NCBI RefSeq assembly: GCF_016591715.1
Contig: NZ_AP024109.1
Coordinates: 4,216,001-4,280,000 of the forward strand
Direction: 5' to 3'
Source: Mesorhizobium sp. J8
GTDB taxonomy: Bacteria > Pseudomonadota > Alphaproteobacteria > Rhizobiales > Rhizobiaceae
Length of the DNA stretch: 64,000 nucleotides
This document shows positions 7,885 through 16,973 of this stretch, one piece after another; position 1 is the first letter of the stretch; the number at the start of each line of letters is the position of its first letter. The notes beneath the pieces were generated by a model. The model was not told the DNA's origin. It was given only the letters and a program-made list of their open reading frames with translations, and did no database searches. The position numbers and the translations under genes were made by a program.

Positions 7885-8682
7885 TTATGCCCCAGCTGAC
7901 TGCGTCTGCGCCGTCCGCATGGCCTCAACGCGGATGTCTTCGGTGAGCTGTGCCTTGAGCACGGAGAATTCCGGGCTGGTCTTCAGCGTGTAATGGCGCG
8001 GATGCGGTAGGTCGACCGGCACGTCGGACTTGATGCGGCCAGGCCGCGCGCTCATCACGATCACCCGCGACGCCATGAAGATCGCCTCCTCGATGTCATG
8101 GGTGACGAACAGCACTGTCTTCTTGCGCCGCTCCCAGATCCCGAGCAGCAATTCCTGCATCAGCCCGCGCGTCTGGTTGTCGAGCGCGCCGAACGGCTCG
8201 TCGAGCAGCAGGATTTCCGGGTCGTTGGCCAGCGCCCGCGCGATCGCCGTGCGCTGCTGCATGCCGCCCGACAGCTGCTTCGGCCAATGGTTCTCGAAGC
8301 CCCTCAGACCGACGAGATCGATATAGGAGGCGACGATCTCGTTGCGCTCGCGCTCGGGCCGGTTTTGCTCACGCAGGCCGAAACCGATGTTCTCGGCGAC
8401 CGTCAGCCAGGGAAACAGCGTGTAGGACTGAAACACCATGCCGCGGTCCGGTCCCGGCCTTGTGACCGCCCTGCCGTCGAGCAGCACGCGGCCGGTGCTC
8501 GGCGCTTCCAGGCCGGCGACGATCCTGAGCAAAGTCGACTTCCCGCAACCGGATGGCCCGAGGATGGTGATGAAGTCATTGGCCGCGACCGCGAGGTCGA
8601 CGGGCTGCAGCGCCCGCACCGGCTCCCCGCCCCCGACCCCGGCAAAGGTCCGCGAGACGCCCTCGATCAGAAGCTTGCTCAT
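7885..8682 (-). CDS. ABC transporter ATP-binding protein, NitT/TauT (SsuB-like) family
   Basis: 265 residues. Walker A GPSGCGKST is at about 42-50, the signature LSGGMQQRTAIARAL and Walker B LLLDEPFGALD follow, and the H-loop is THD. The start was chosen at the ATG that overlaps the permease stop (ATGA). The open frame extends further upstream, but that part is a shadow of the permease. Last gene of a substrate-binding protein/permease/ATPase set on the minus strand. Family transporters carry nitrate, sulfonates, taurine or pyrimidine-type compounds; substrate not determinable here. Confidence 0.9.
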   Translation of the reverse strand: MSKLLIEGVSRTFAGVGGGEPVRALQPVDLAVAANDFITILGPSGCGKSTLLRIVAGLEAPSTGRVLLDGRAVTRPGPDRGMVFQSYTLFPWLTVAENIGFGLREQNRPERERNEIVASYIDLVGLRGFENHWPKQLSGGMQQRTAIARALANDPEILLLDEPFGALDNQTRGLMQELLLGIWERRKKTVLFVTHDIEEAIFMASRVIVMSARPGRIKSDVPVDLPHPRHYTLKTSPEFSVLKAQLTEDIRVEAMRTAQTQSAGA

Positions 8683-9455
8683 GCCAGGCTCCACGGATAG
8701 AGCCAGCGGTTGAGCGCCTTGAAGGCGAAATCGGACAGAAGCCCGATCAGCCCGATGACGATGATGCCGAAGATGATCTGCCCCGTCGCCAGCCGCGACT
8801 GGCTGTTGATGATCATGTAGCCGATGCCCGACGACGAGCCGATCAGTTCGGCGACGATCACATAGGTCCAGGCCCAGCCCAGCACCAGCCGCAGCGTTTC
8901 GGCGATCTCCGGCGCGTTGGCCGGCATGATGACGCGCTTGACGATGCCGTTGTCGGTCGCGCCCAGCGTATAGGCGGCCTCGACCAGGTCGCGGCGCGTT
9001 GCGCCGACCTTGACCGCGACGATCAGGATGATCTGGAACACCGAGCCGACGAAGATCACCAGCAGCTTTTCCAGTTCCCCGATGCCGGCCCACAGGATGA
9101 GCAGCGGAATGAAGGCCGACGCCGGCAGGTAGCGCGCAAAGGAGACGAACGGCTCGAGGAAGGCTTCGACCGGCTTCCAGGCGCCCATGGCGATGCCGAT
9201 CGGCACCGCGACGATCGACGCCAGCACGAAGCCGCCGAAGACACGCCAGATGGTGATCAGGATGTCGAGCCAAAACCGGTCTTCGACCAGCAGCCGCCAG
9301 CCGTCTCTAAGCATCGACAGCGGATCAGCCAGAAAGATCCGGTTCACATGACCTCCGAGCGTGATCCATGCCCAGAACGCCACGAAAAGCACGAAGAAGG
9401 TGATGCCGAGCACAGTTCGCGTGCCCGGCTGAACGGGGTACAAGGGACGCAGCAT
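8679..9455 (-). CDS. ABC transporter permease, NitT/TauT (SsuC-like) family
   Basis: 258 residues with about six membrane segments. The cytoplasmic EAA-type loop is visible as EAAYTLGATDNGIVKRVIMP in the middle of the protein, the contact point for the ATPase. The first segment is near residues 16-34. It overlaps the ATPase by four bases, indicating translational coupling. A 163-bp gap containing a palindromic element and a hairpin separates it from the binding-protein gene, a common way to give the binding protein higher expression. Confidence 0.9.
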   Translation of the reverse strand: MLRPLYPVQPGTRTVLGITFFVLFVAFWAWITLGGHVNRIFLADPLSMLRDGWRLLVEDRFWLDILITIWRVFGGFVLASIVAVPIGIAMGAWKPVEAFLEPFVSFARYLPASAFIPLLILWAGIGELEKLLVIFVGSVFQIILIVAVKVGATRRDLVEAAYTLGATDNGIVKRVIMPANAPEIAETLRLVLGWAWTYVIVAELIGSSSGIGYMIINSQSRLATGQIIFGIIVIGLIGLLSDFAFKALNRWLYPWSLA

Positions 9456-9472
9456 CAGGCCCTGTCCTTAAA

Positions 9473-9516
9473 GCATGTCTCCCAAAAGTGGAAACCCGTT
9501 TCGGGTAAAGGCATGC
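9473..9516. repeat. Palindromic element, AAAAGTG-core type, GCATG arms
   Basis: GCATG...GCATGC arms enclose CCCAAAAGTGGAAACCCGTTTCGGG. The layout is the same as at 1984, 3706 and 35355 but with other outer arms. It lies inside an ABC operon between the permease and binding-protein genes. Confidence 0.6.
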
Positions 9517-9580
9517 GTAATTCAACGAGCTAAAGCGCGAGGAGCGCATCTGAAGGATCGCGGCGCGCTCAGGGGGAAGG

Positions 9581-9605
9581 GATCGGCGGCGTGACACCGC
9601 CGATC
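9581..9605 (-). other. Hairpin downstream of ABC binding-protein gene
   Basis: GATCGGCGG-CGTGACA-CCGCCGATC, a perfect 9-bp stem 14 bases beyond the binding-protein stop. There is no T-run on the minus strand, so it is better explained as an RNA 3'-stabiliser or partial attenuator than as a full terminator. Confidence 0.5.
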
Positions 9606-9618
9606 GGGCGATGCGCGA

Positions 9619-10569
9619 TCAGTTGGCGACCGCGCTGGTGTCGGCAAGCGTCGTCACATCCGGCGCTTCCTTGATCAGCCCCATCTGCAGCAGGAGCTCG
9701 GCGGCGGTCTTGGAAAAGTCCTGGAAATCCTTGGTGAAGAACTGCTTGTTCTCCGCCTTGTCGGCCCATTTCAGGTACTTGGCCGAGTCCTCGAACTCCT
9801 TGGCAGACTGCTTCACGTCGGCGCCCATGATCTCGTAGGATTTCTGCGGGTCCTTCTTGATCATGTCGAGCGCGTCGAAATAGCTGTCGGCGAGCGCCTT
9901 GGCCGCATCGGGATTGGCCTTGAGGAAGCTCGGCGTGCAGCCGACCGTATCCATCACCATCGGATAGTCGAGCGTGGTCGCCAGGATGTGGCCCTGGTCG
10001 GCCTTGTCGCGGACGGCCGAGATGAAGGGTTCGTAAGTAACGGCGGCGTCGTTCTGGCCGGCCAGGAAGGCCTGCGCCGCCGCATCCGGCTCCAGGTTGA
10101 CGACGGTGACGTCCTTGGTCGACATGCCGTTCTTGTTGAGCACCCAGGCGAGCAGGAAGTAGGGCGAGGTGCCGGGCGCGGACGAGGCGACGTTCTTGCC
10201 CTTGAGATCGGCGACGGTCTTGATGTCGTTGCGCACGACGATGCCGTCGGCGCCGTAGGATTTGTCGAGCTGGAAGATCTGTTTGGTGGTGACGCCGCTG
10301 GCGTTCCACACCATCCAGGTTTCGACCGTGGTCGCCGCGCATTGCAGGTCGCCGCTGGCGATGGCCAGCGGACGGCTTGCCTGCGGCACTTTCTTGAGCG
10401 TGACGTCGAGCCCGTGCTTTTCGAAAAGCCCCGCCTGCTTGGCCAAGGTCAGCGGCGCGAAGCCGGTCCAGCCGCTGATGCCGATGGTGAGCGAGGTGGC
10501 TGCCATCGCCGGCGTGCCAAGCGCCGCGGCCGCCGTCAGCGCCGCCGCGAAAATGGAGGTTCTGTTCAT
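9619..10569 (-). CDS. ABC transporter substrate-binding protein, NitT/TauT (SsuA/TauA-like) family
   Basis: 316 residues from the ATG preceded by AAGGGGAACC; the open frame continues upstream but lacks homology there. Residues 1-23 form a signal peptide ending near AMAA. The mature start SLTIGISGWTGFAPLTLAKQAGLFEKHGLDV is typical of the SsuA/TauA/NMT1-like fold, a periplasmic two-lobe receptor. Residues around EPDAAAQAFLAGQNDAAVTYEPF line the cleft in relatives. First gene of the transporter operon. Substrate unknown; the family ranges over sulfonates, nitrate and thiamine-pyrimidine precursors. Confidence 0.88.
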   Translation of the reverse strand: MNRTSIFAAALTAAAALGTPAMAATSLTIGISGWTGFAPLTLAKQAGLFEKHGLDVTLKKVPQASRPLAIASGDLQCAATTVETWMVWNASGVTTKQIFQLDKSYGADGIVVRNDIKTVADLKGKNVASSAPGTSPYFLLAWVLNKNGMSTKDVTVVNLEPDAAAQAFLAGQNDAAVTYEPFISAVRDKADQGHILATTLDYPMVMDTVGCTPSFLKANPDAAKALADSYFDALDMIKKDPQKSYEIMGADVKQSAKEFEDSAKYLKWADKAENKQFFTKDFQDFSKTAAELLLQMGLIKEAPDVTTLADTSAVAN

Positions 10570-10706
10570 TGTGGTTCCCCTTTTTGTGGTGAGCGCGAAT
10601 TGTCTCACAGACGCCAAAAGGCTTGTCAATGAAGCAGAAGCCGCAGGCGACGATGGTCCAATCCTCCGGCGTCGCGACGGCCGACCTGGAAGGGCTTCTC
10701 GATCCG

Positions 10707-11549
10707 TTACGGCATGCCCCAGCCGCGGTTGCGCCACATCTTCTCGCCCACCAGGCAGTCCGCTGCCGGCCTGTCGTCGGCGAGCACGACCGGCGGATGC
10801 GTGGCCTCTCCGGCCGCCCATTGCGGTGAAGCCGGACCGGCGAGCTCCAGCACCAGCTTGCGGCGGATCGCTTCGGGAAACTGCGTCCAGTCATTGACCG
10901 GGATCATGAAGGCGCCAGGCCCACCGATGACGCAGTCACTGTAATAGCGGTCGAGATTTTCGACATCGAAGGCGCCGCTGAAACCGCCGCGCGTCATCAA
11001 CGGCAGTCCGTTGATGGTGATGCCTTGCTTGACCACCTCGTCGCGGGTGAGGTCGACCGGCGCGCCCTGGTTGTTGGGCCCGTCACCGGAAACGTCGATG
11101 ACGCGCTTCGTCCCCTGGAACCCGCTCTCGGCGAACAGATCGCTGCCGAAGCTCAGCGCGCCGGAGATCGAGGTCCGCCGGGCGCTGTCCGGCGGGCGGG
11201 CATTGAGCTGAGCCACCACTCTCTCGGCATCGGCGCGATTGGCGATCACCGTCCATGGCACGATGACGCGCTGCCAGGTCGTGCCCGCCCATTCCACATA
11301 GGTGACGGCGATCTTGCCATAGGCGCCGTCGGCGATGGCCTTGAGCACATTGTCATGCGTGAGCGCCGCAGCGTAGCCGTGGCGCTGGATCTCCAGCTCG
11401 GCCGGCGACATGGAGAGCGAAACGTCGACCGCCAGCACCAGTTCGACATCGACGGGCTCGGCGGGAGAAGCTGCCGGCGTAAGCCAAAGCGCCAGCGCCA
11501 GGGCGGCACCGGCCGAGACGATATGCCTTGCGCGGGCATAAGCGGACAT
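10707..11549 (-). CDS. DUF1194 secreted von Willebrand-A-like protein
   Basis: 280 residues with an N-terminal signal peptide (hydrophobic residues 10-28, cleavage near ASPAEP). The MIDAS metal-site motif DVSLSMS follows in the mature N-terminus, and DVSGDGPNNQG later gives a second MIDAS segment. DUF1194 proteins are alphaproteobacterial exported proteins with a VWA-type fold and no known reaction. The C-terminal stretch ends GEKMWRNRGWGMP. It stands alone between purC and the ABC operon. Confidence 0.82.
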   Translation of the reverse strand: MSAYARARHIVSAGAALALALWLTPAASPAEPVDVELVLAVDVSLSMSPAELEIQRHGYAAALTHDNVLKAIADGAYGKIAVTYVEWAGTTWQRVIVPWTVIANRADAERVVAQLNARPPDSARRTSISGALSFGSDLFAESGFQGTKRVIDVSGDGPNNQGAPVDLTRDEVVKQGITINGLPLMTRGGFSGAFDVENLDRYYSDCVIGGPGAFMIPVNDWTQFPEAIRRKLVLELAGPASPQWAAGEATHPPVVLADDRPAADCLVGEKMWRNRGWGMP

Positions 11550-11580
11550 GGGGGAAGGTTAGGCGAAAATCGTTCCGCGC

Positions 11581-11601
11581 AAAAGCCGGGAATTTCCCGG
11601 C
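11581..11601 (-). terminator. Terminator of purC
   Basis: GCCGGGAA and TTCCCGGC form an 8-bp perfect stem around one base. On the minus strand it is followed by TTTTGCGC. It lies 27 bases after the purC stop. Confidence 0.72.
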
Positions 11602-11627
11602 ATTGGATTTTCGGCCGGCGTAGTCTT

Positions 11628-12569
11628 CTAAAAATATCGCGCGAGATTCGAACGGATGCGCTCCAGCACCGTGGCCCCGGACAGGTCGGGCACGAATTTC
11701 GCGCCCGTGATCGCCTCATAGGCCTGGATATAGACCGCCGAAGCCTGGTTGATGATCTCGTCCGGAATTTGCGGGATCGGGTCCTTGTAGGGATCGCACC
11801 GCGCCGACACCCATGAGCGGATAAAATCCTTGTCGAAACTCCGCGGCCGCCCGCCGCTTGCAAATGCCTCGTCGTAGCTCGCGGCGATCCAATAACGGCT
11901 GCTGTCGGGCGTATGGATTTCGTCCGCCAGCATAATGGTGCCGTCCGCCGCCGTGCCGAATTCATATTTGGTGTCGGCCAGGATCAGGCCGCGTTCGGCG
12001 GCGCGCTGCTGGCCGCGGGCAAACAGCTGCAGCGCGTAGCGCGATACGGTGTCCCACTGCGCCTGCGTCAGCAGGCCCTGCTCGAGGATCTCGGCTTCCG
12101 ACAGGGGCTCGTCATGGCCGCCATGGGCGGCCTTGCTGGTCGGCGTGATGATCGCTTGGGGCAGCTTTTCATTGTCGCGCAGCCCGTCGGGAAAGCTGTG
12201 GCCGTAGAGGCTGCGTTCGCCTTTCCGGTATTTGGTCAGGATCGAGGTGCTGGTGGTTCCCGCCAGATAACCGCGCACGACCATCTCGACCGGCAGCATG
12301 TCGAGCCGCCTGCCGACGACGACATTGGGGTCGGGATATTCCAGCACGTGGTTGGGACAAATGTCGGCGGTTTCCTCGAACCAGTAGCGCGCCGTCTGGG
12401 TGAGGACCTGCCCTTTAAACGGGATCGAGGCCAGGATCGTGTCGAACGCGCTCAGACGATCGGTGGCGATGATGATGCGGCGCCCGTCCGGCAGATCGTA
12501 ATTTTCGCGCACCTTGCCGTTGTAGCGGTTGGGCAGCTCGGGAATGAAGGCGTCGGACAGGATGCGCAT
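11628..12569 (-). CDS. purC: Phosphoribosylaminoimidazole-succinocarboxamide synthase (SAICAR synthase)
   Basis: 313 residues. It joins aspartate to CAIR with ATP in purine synthesis. The family signatures [23 protein letters not shown] and the nucleotide/CAIR loop [11 protein letters not shown] are all present, and later [10 protein letters not shown]. The ATG beginning MRILSDAF was preferred over an ATG 36 bases upstream because relatives start at this point. This is the long form (about 310 residues), distinct from the roughly 250-residue form; rhizobial genomes often carry both, so a second purC elsewhere is likely. It is not in a purine operon here. Confidence 0.92.
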   Translation of the reverse strand: MRILSDAFIPELPNRYNGKVRENYDLPDGRRIIIATDRLSAFDTILASIPFKGQVLTQTARYWFEETADICPNHVLEYPDPNVVVGRRLDMLPVEMVVRGYLAGTTSTSILTKYRKGERSLYGHSFPDGLRDNEKLPQAIITPTSKAAHGGHDEPLSEAEILEQGLLTQAQWDTVSRYALQLFARGQQRAAERGLILADTKYEFGTAADGTIMLADEIHTPDSSRYWIAASYDEAFASGGRPRSFDKDFIRSWVSARCDPYKDPIPQIPDEIINQASAVYIQAYEAITGAKFVPDLSGATVLERIRSNLARYF

Positions 12570-12626
12570 GGACGAATGGCTTTCGCGGACTCTGATGGGC
12601 CACATAAGCCGCTGGCCCCCGGCACA

Positions 12627-13397
12627 TCAAGCCGGATGCTGCGGAACGGGCTTCTTCTTGCCGGCAGCGCGAAACGCCCGCCAGTTCGGCCTGAAGGACG
12701 GTGGAATCCACAGCAGAATTCCGGCTGTTGCCGCAGGCACGATGACCGCGAAGCGCAGAAGCGAAAGCACGACGCCGCAGAAGCCGACGATCCGCACAGC
12801 GGCATCCGTGCCGAAGCGCGGCGCAAGCAGATGCCTGGCGATCGCCCCACCATCGAGCGGAAATGCCGGAAGGAGGTTGAGAATGGCCAGAATCGCGTTC
12901 ACCAATGCGCCAAGCCAAAGCGTCCACTCAAGAAGCGTGTCCGGTCTCGGCGGCGGCGAACTGAAAAGACCGTCCGGATCGACAGGCAACAAGGGCCGGG
13001 CAAGAAGGTAATAGGCAGAAAAGCCCGCCGCCAGCATGATGTTCACCAACGGTCCGGCGAAGGCGATCCACGCCCAGCCATAAGGCGAAGCCGCGCCCGG
13101 CTTGAACCAGGCGATTCCGCCGAAGAGGTACAGATCTATCCGTTGGGTGCCTATGCCTTGTCTGCGTGCCGCCCAGACATGGGCAAGCTCGTGCAGGAAC
13201 ACCGACAGGAACAAAAGCGCTGCGAATGTGACGGTATGCGTCAGCGCTAGCCTGGGGTGCCTCGACCACTCATGAAGAAACGGCAGGATGGCTGGAATAG
13301 CAAAGGTCCAGCTGACATGAACGGGAATGTCTCCCTTCATCGTGAAGACGAATGCGTCGTTTTTCCTGTCCCAGCCGAACCGTTGCACGATGCCCAC
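12627..13397 (-). CDS. Site-2 protease family (M50) intramembrane metalloprotease
   Basis: 256 residues from a GTG start. The zinc-binding HELAH motif sits in a hydrophobic helix (FLHELAHVWAARR, about residues 67-79), and the second metal segment is NLLPAFPLDGG near residue 170. These two motifs define the M50 family, which cleaves substrates inside the membrane. There are four to six hydrophobic segments and no PDZ or CBS domain, so it is a minimal SpoIVFB/Rip3-like type. The N-terminal domain (FVFTMKGDIPVHVSWTF) resembles the small leading domain of Rip-type proteins. Substrate unknown. Confidence 0.86.
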   Translation of the reverse strand: MGIVQRFGWDRKNDAFVFTMKGDIPVHVSWTFAIPAILPFLHEWSRHPRLALTHTVTFAALLFLSVFLHELAHVWAARRQGIGTQRIDLYLFGGIAWFKPGAASPYGWAWIAFAGPLVNIMLAAGFSAYYLLARPLLPVDPDGLFSSPPPRPDTLLEWTLWLGALVNAILAILNLLPAFPLDGGAIARHLLAPRFGTDAAVRIVGFCGVVLSLLRFAVIVPAATAGILLWIPPSFRPNWRAFRAAGKKKPVPQHPA

Positions 13398-13437
13398 CCC
13401 GCCCTGCGCAAACGCTACGCGAGAATCTCGGCCCGCA

Positions 13438-13466
13438 CAAAAGCAAAAGCCCGACCGAAGCCGGGC
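13438..13466 (-). terminator. Terminator of dimethylglycine-dehydrogenase-like gene
   Basis: On the minus strand GCCCGGC-TTCG-GTCGGGC, a 7-bp stem with a TTCG tetraloop, is followed by TTTTGCTTTT. Confidence 0.82.
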
Positions 13467-13490
13467 CCTGCATCTTTCTGCCTCCGGTCC

Positions 13491-16052
13491 TCAGCTCCTC
13501 GGCTTGAGGTTCTCCGGGTCGTAGAGCGGCTTGTAGCCGACGCCGGCCACCTCGACCGGATAGGTCTCGCCAAAATACTCGACCTGCAGCTTGCGGCCTT
13601 CTTGGGCATAGGCCCAGGGCAGATACGCAAGCGCGATGTTCTTGCCGATCGTCGGGCCATAGGCGACCGAGGTGGTGAAGGAGCGGCGGCCGAGTTCGTC
13701 GACCAGCGTCTCGCCCGTGGCCGGGTCCATTACCGGCATGGTGCCGACCGGGTAACGCGCAACGCCCTTGGAATCGATGTTGTCGGTCATCACCAGCGTG
13801 CACAGCATCGCCGGCTGGTGCTCGCGGGCGCGGTATTCCAGATGCTTGGCCTTGCCGCAGAAGTCGTTCTCCTTGACCTTCGGACGGGCAAGGTCGGCCT
13901 CGAGCAGATTGTACTCGGTAAGCAGATCGGCGTTCTGCAGCCGCAGGCTCTTTTCCATGCGGCGCGTGTTGGCATAGGTCTCGACGCCGAAAGGCATGAC
14001 GCCGGTCGAGCGCAGCGCGTCCCAGACGGCGAGGCCGTCCTCGTAGCGCATATGCAGTTCCCAGCCCTGCTCGCCGACATAGGAGATGCGGAAGGCGGTG
14101 ACGTCCTTGCCGCCGATCTTGATCGGCTTGATCGCGGCGAAAGGGAAATTCTCCGGCGTCAGCCCGTTCGGATCCTCGACCACCTTCTGCAGGGTCGTGC
14201 GCGCGTTCGGCCCCCAAATGCCGATGGTGACGTATTTTTCGGTCACGTCGGTCACGGTGGCGTCGAAGCCTTTGTCCTGCGCGGTGCGCTGCATGTAGCG
14301 GAAATCGCGCGGGCCGGCATCGGCGCCGTCTATCACTCTGCAGCGGTCGGCCATGCGGATCACGGTGAAGTCGGCGCGCACCATGCCTTCCTCGTCGAGA
14401 AAGTGGGTGTAGATGCCCTTGCCGATGTTGTTGTCGCCGCCGATCTTGGCCGCGCACAGCCATTCGAGTAGGGCGACGTGGTCCGGTCCCTCGACGTCAT
14501 ACATCGAGAAATGCGACAGGTTGACTATGCCGCAATCCTCGCTCATCGCCAGATGCTCGGCGTTGGATACACGCCAGAAATGGCGGTTGTCCCATTCGTT
14601 CTCGCGCACCGGCACGCGGTTGCCGTATTTTTCCAGGAGATGCTCGTTGGCGGCATAGCCGTGGGCGCGCTCCCAGCCGCCCAGTTCCATGAAATAGCCG
14701 CCGAGTTCCTTCTCGCGCTCATAGAACGGCGAGCGGCGGACGTTGCGGCCCTTCGAGAACGGCTCGCGCGGATGCACCGCCGGATTGTAGACCTTCATCG
14801 CCGTCTCGGTGCAGCGGTCCCAGATGAACTGTTCCTGCATCTGGTGCGGATAGAAGCGCGAATAGTCGATCTGGTGATGGTCGATCGACGTGCGGCCGTC
14901 AGTCATCCAGTCGGCGATCAGCTTGCCCATGCCCGGCCCGTCCTTGACCCAGATGGCGACGGCGTACCACAGGCCCCTCACCTTCTGGCTTTCGCCCATC
15001 GACGGGCCGCCATCGGTGGTCACCTGCAGCAACCCGTTGAAGGAATGGCCCTCATTGTAGCCGAGCTCGCCGAGGATCGGCGTCAGTTCCATGGCGCGCT
15101 CCAGCGGCGCCATGATCTGCTCCATGTCGAGATCGCGCTGCGACGGCGAAAGCCGCGCCTCGTGCTTTTCGAGCAGATCGCGCGGGTGGCAGAGACGCGG
15201 ATTGGTCTCCTCGTAATAGCCCCATTCGATCTGCCCGCCCTCGGCGGTCTTCGGATCGCCGGTGTCGCGCATATAGGCCGAGTTGCCCTGGTCGCGCAGC
15301 AGCGGCCAGCCGATCTCCTTGCCAGTGCCGGCGAACTCGTTGTAGGGGCCGAAGAAGGTGAGCGGATGGTCGATCGGCATGACCGGCAGATCCTCGCCGA
15401 CCAGCGCCGCGGTGAGCCGGCCCCAGATGCCGGTGCAGACCACGACATAATCGGCCTCGATCGTGCCGCGCTCGGTCACCACGCCTTTGATGCGGCCGTT
15501 CTCGACGATCAGTTCCTTGGCCGACGTGTTGGCGAAAGCCTGAAGCTTGCCGGCAGCGATACCCTGGTCGACCAGCTTGCCAGCCACCGTCTGCGAGCGC
15601 GGAATGACGAGGCCGGCGTCGGGATCCCACAGGCCGCCCTGCACCAGATGTTCCTCGATCAGCGGGAATTTCTCCTTGATCTCGGCCGGCTCGATCAGTC
15701 GGGCGCGGGTGCCGAACGCCTTGGCGGAGGCCACCTTGCGCTTGATCTCGTCCATGCGGGCATCGTCGCCGACGCGGGCGACCTCCAGGCCGCCGACGCG
15801 CGCGTAGTGACCCATCTTCTCGTAGAAATCAATGGAGTAGAGCGTCGTCCAGCAGGACAGGAAATCGTGGCTGGTCGTGTAGCAGAAGTCCGAGGCGTGC
15901 GCCGTCGAGCCGATATCGGTCGGGATGCCCGACTTGTCGATGCCGACGATATTGTCCCAGCCGCGCTCGATCAGGTGGTGGGCGACGGACGCGCCGACGA
16001 TACCGCCCAGACCGACGATGACGACCTTCGCCTTTTTCGGAAACTCTGCCAT
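13491..16052 (-). CDS. FAD-dependent oxidoreductase, dimethylglycine/sarcosine dehydrogenase type with GcvT domain
   Basis: 853 residues starting at MAEFPKK, which matches the family start better than an upstream GTG-type extension. Order: FAD-binding DAO domain (GLGGIVG at 14-20; GSTAHAS with His52 in the place of the flavin-linking His), an FAO-type middle domain (about 390-440), then aminomethyltransferase (GcvT) and its C-terminal domain (about 470-850). Such enzymes oxidise N-methyl groups and pass the one-carbon unit to tetrahydrofolate. The GSTAHAS loop differs from the TWHAAG loop of the two paralogues at 42582 and 46213, so the substrate probably differs. Single gene with its own terminator; the thi operon lies upstream. 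Confidence 0.87.
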   Translation of the reverse strand: MAEFPKKAKVVIVGLGGIVGASVAHHLIERGWDNIVGIDKSGIPTDIGSTAHASDFCYTTSHDFLSCWTTLYSIDFYEKMGHYARVGGLEVARVGDDARMDEIKRKVASAKAFGTRARLIEPAEIKEKFPLIEEHLVQGGLWDPDAGLVIPRSQTVAGKLVDQGIAAGKLQAFANTSAKELIVENGRIKGVVTERGTIEADYVVVCTGIWGRLTAALVGEDLPVMPIDHPLTFFGPYNEFAGTGKEIGWPLLRDQGNSAYMRDTGDPKTAEGGQIEWGYYEETNPRLCHPRDLLEKHEARLSPSQRDLDMEQIMAPLERAMELTPILGELGYNEGHSFNGLLQVTTDGGPSMGESQKVRGLWYAVAIWVKDGPGMGKLIADWMTDGRTSIDHHQIDYSRFYPHQMQEQFIWDRCTETAMKVYNPAVHPREPFSKGRNVRRSPFYEREKELGGYFMELGGWERAHGYAANEHLLEKYGNRVPVRENEWDNRHFWRVSNAEHLAMSEDCGIVNLSHFSMYDVEGPDHVALLEWLCAAKIGGDNNIGKGIYTHFLDEEGMVRADFTVIRMADRCRVIDGADAGPRDFRYMQRTAQDKGFDATVTDVTEKYVTIGIWGPNARTTLQKVVEDPNGLTPENFPFAAIKPIKIGGKDVTAFRISYVGEQGWELHMRYEDGLAVWDALRSTGVMPFGVETYANTRRMEKSLRLQNADLLTEYNLLEADLARPKVKENDFCGKAKHLEYRAREHQPAMLCTLVMTDNIDSKGVARYPVGTMPVMDPATGETLVDELGRRSFTTSVAYGPTIGKNIALAYLPWAYAQEGRKLQVEYFGETYPVEVAGVGYKPLYDPENLKPRS

Positions 16053-16187
16053 TGCCCGCGACTCCAAAGGGATAAAGCGGGCGGGACTATAGGGCGGAGC
16101 GGTAGGGAGATTGAAGCCTGTTTGCGACATTGGGAAAAGGCCGAGCGACCCTGACGCCGGCCAAGCCTGTCATGGGCGAGGAATTGC

Positions 16188-16973
16188 TTATCTTAGGCGC
16201 CCGGAACCGGGTTCGCGCCCGATGGACCGCAGGAGCCTCTCGAAGACAAGCCGCTTGCCTTCACGCACGCTGTCCTCGAGCGGTTTCGCACCGGCCAAAT
16301 GCGCGGCTATCGCGCTGGCCAGCATGCAGCCGGTCCCGCGCATGGAGCCGGCAAGCCTTGGCATATCGACGTGGATAGGTTCTTGTCCAGGGCGCAACAG
16401 GATATCCGTTGATCTGGGTCCCGTCGCATGGCCACCCTTGATGAGCAGTGCCTGCGGCCCGGCCGCAAGCAATCGCCTCCCCTGCCGCAGCGCATCATCG
16501 TCGTCCACGGCCAAATCCGAACCGGTCAGGATGGCCAGCTCGACAAGGTTCGGCGTGACGAGACGGCAAAGCGGCATGAGATCGCGCTTCAAGACCCCGA
16601 TCGCCCCCGGTTCCAGCAGTTGCCTGCCCGACGAGGAAGCCAGCACCGGATCGAGGATTGCCGGTATCCGTGAATTTTCGCTGAGCACGGCGGCAACCGC
16701 CGCGATGACGCGTCCCGTCGAAAGCATGCCGATCTTTATCGCGGATACGCTGTTCGCCCGCAGCGCCGCGCGCATCTGATCGGCGACCAGGCCGGGCTGC
16801 ATATGGTGGACAGCCGTGACTGATTGGTGTGTCTGCACCGTTACCGCGGTGACGGCAACGCAAGCGCGCAAGCCGACGGCAGAGATCGTCTCGATGTCGC
16901 GCGCAATTCCTGCTCCCCCACTGGAATCCGATCCGCCGACGACGAGCACATGCGGGTCCTGGTTCAGCGCCAT
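16188..16973 (-). CDS. thiD: Hydroxymethylpyrimidine/phosphomethylpyrimidine kinase
   Basis: 261 residues. It phosphorylates HMP and HMP-P to HMP-PP for thiamine synthesis. Ribokinase-fold signatures are VGGSDSSGGAGIARDI at the N-terminus, VTVQTHQSV, and the anion hole/catalytic GTGCMLASAIAAHLA at about residues 213-227. Last gene of the thiamine operon; its start overlaps the thiE end by 10 bases, indicating coupling. Some residues of the pyrimidine pocket vary (VTPNLVELAIL rather than the usual TPN.PEA), but the gene order leaves little doubt. Confidence 0.92.
   Translation of the reverse strand: MALNQDPHVLVVGGSDSSGGAGIARDIETISAVGLRACVAVTAVTVQTHQSVTAVHHMQPGLVADQMRAALRANSVSAIKIGMLSTGRVIAAVAAVLSENSRIPAILDPVLASSSGRQLLEPGAIGVLKRDLMPLCRLVTPNLVELAILTGSDLAVDDDDALRQGRRLLAAGPQALLIKGGHATGPRSTDILLRPGQEPIHVDMPRLAGSMRGTGCMLASAIAAHLAGAKPLEDSVREGKRLVFERLLRSIGREPGSGRLR

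Noticed and set aside
7885..9273. Apparent 462-residue fusion upstream of the ABC ATPase
   Set aside because: The first 197 residues are the permease read in a wrong frame; the ATPase starts at 8682 with an ATGA overlap.
10601..10629. Promoter for the first ABC binding protein from TTGACA on the minus strand (10629-10624)
   Set aside because: The -35 is perfect but nothing like a -10 is found at 16-18 bp, so I did not list it.
11641..11665. GATTCGAAC resembling a tRNA T-loop
   Set aside because: It lies within the purC coding end and no acceptor or anticodon stem surrounds it.
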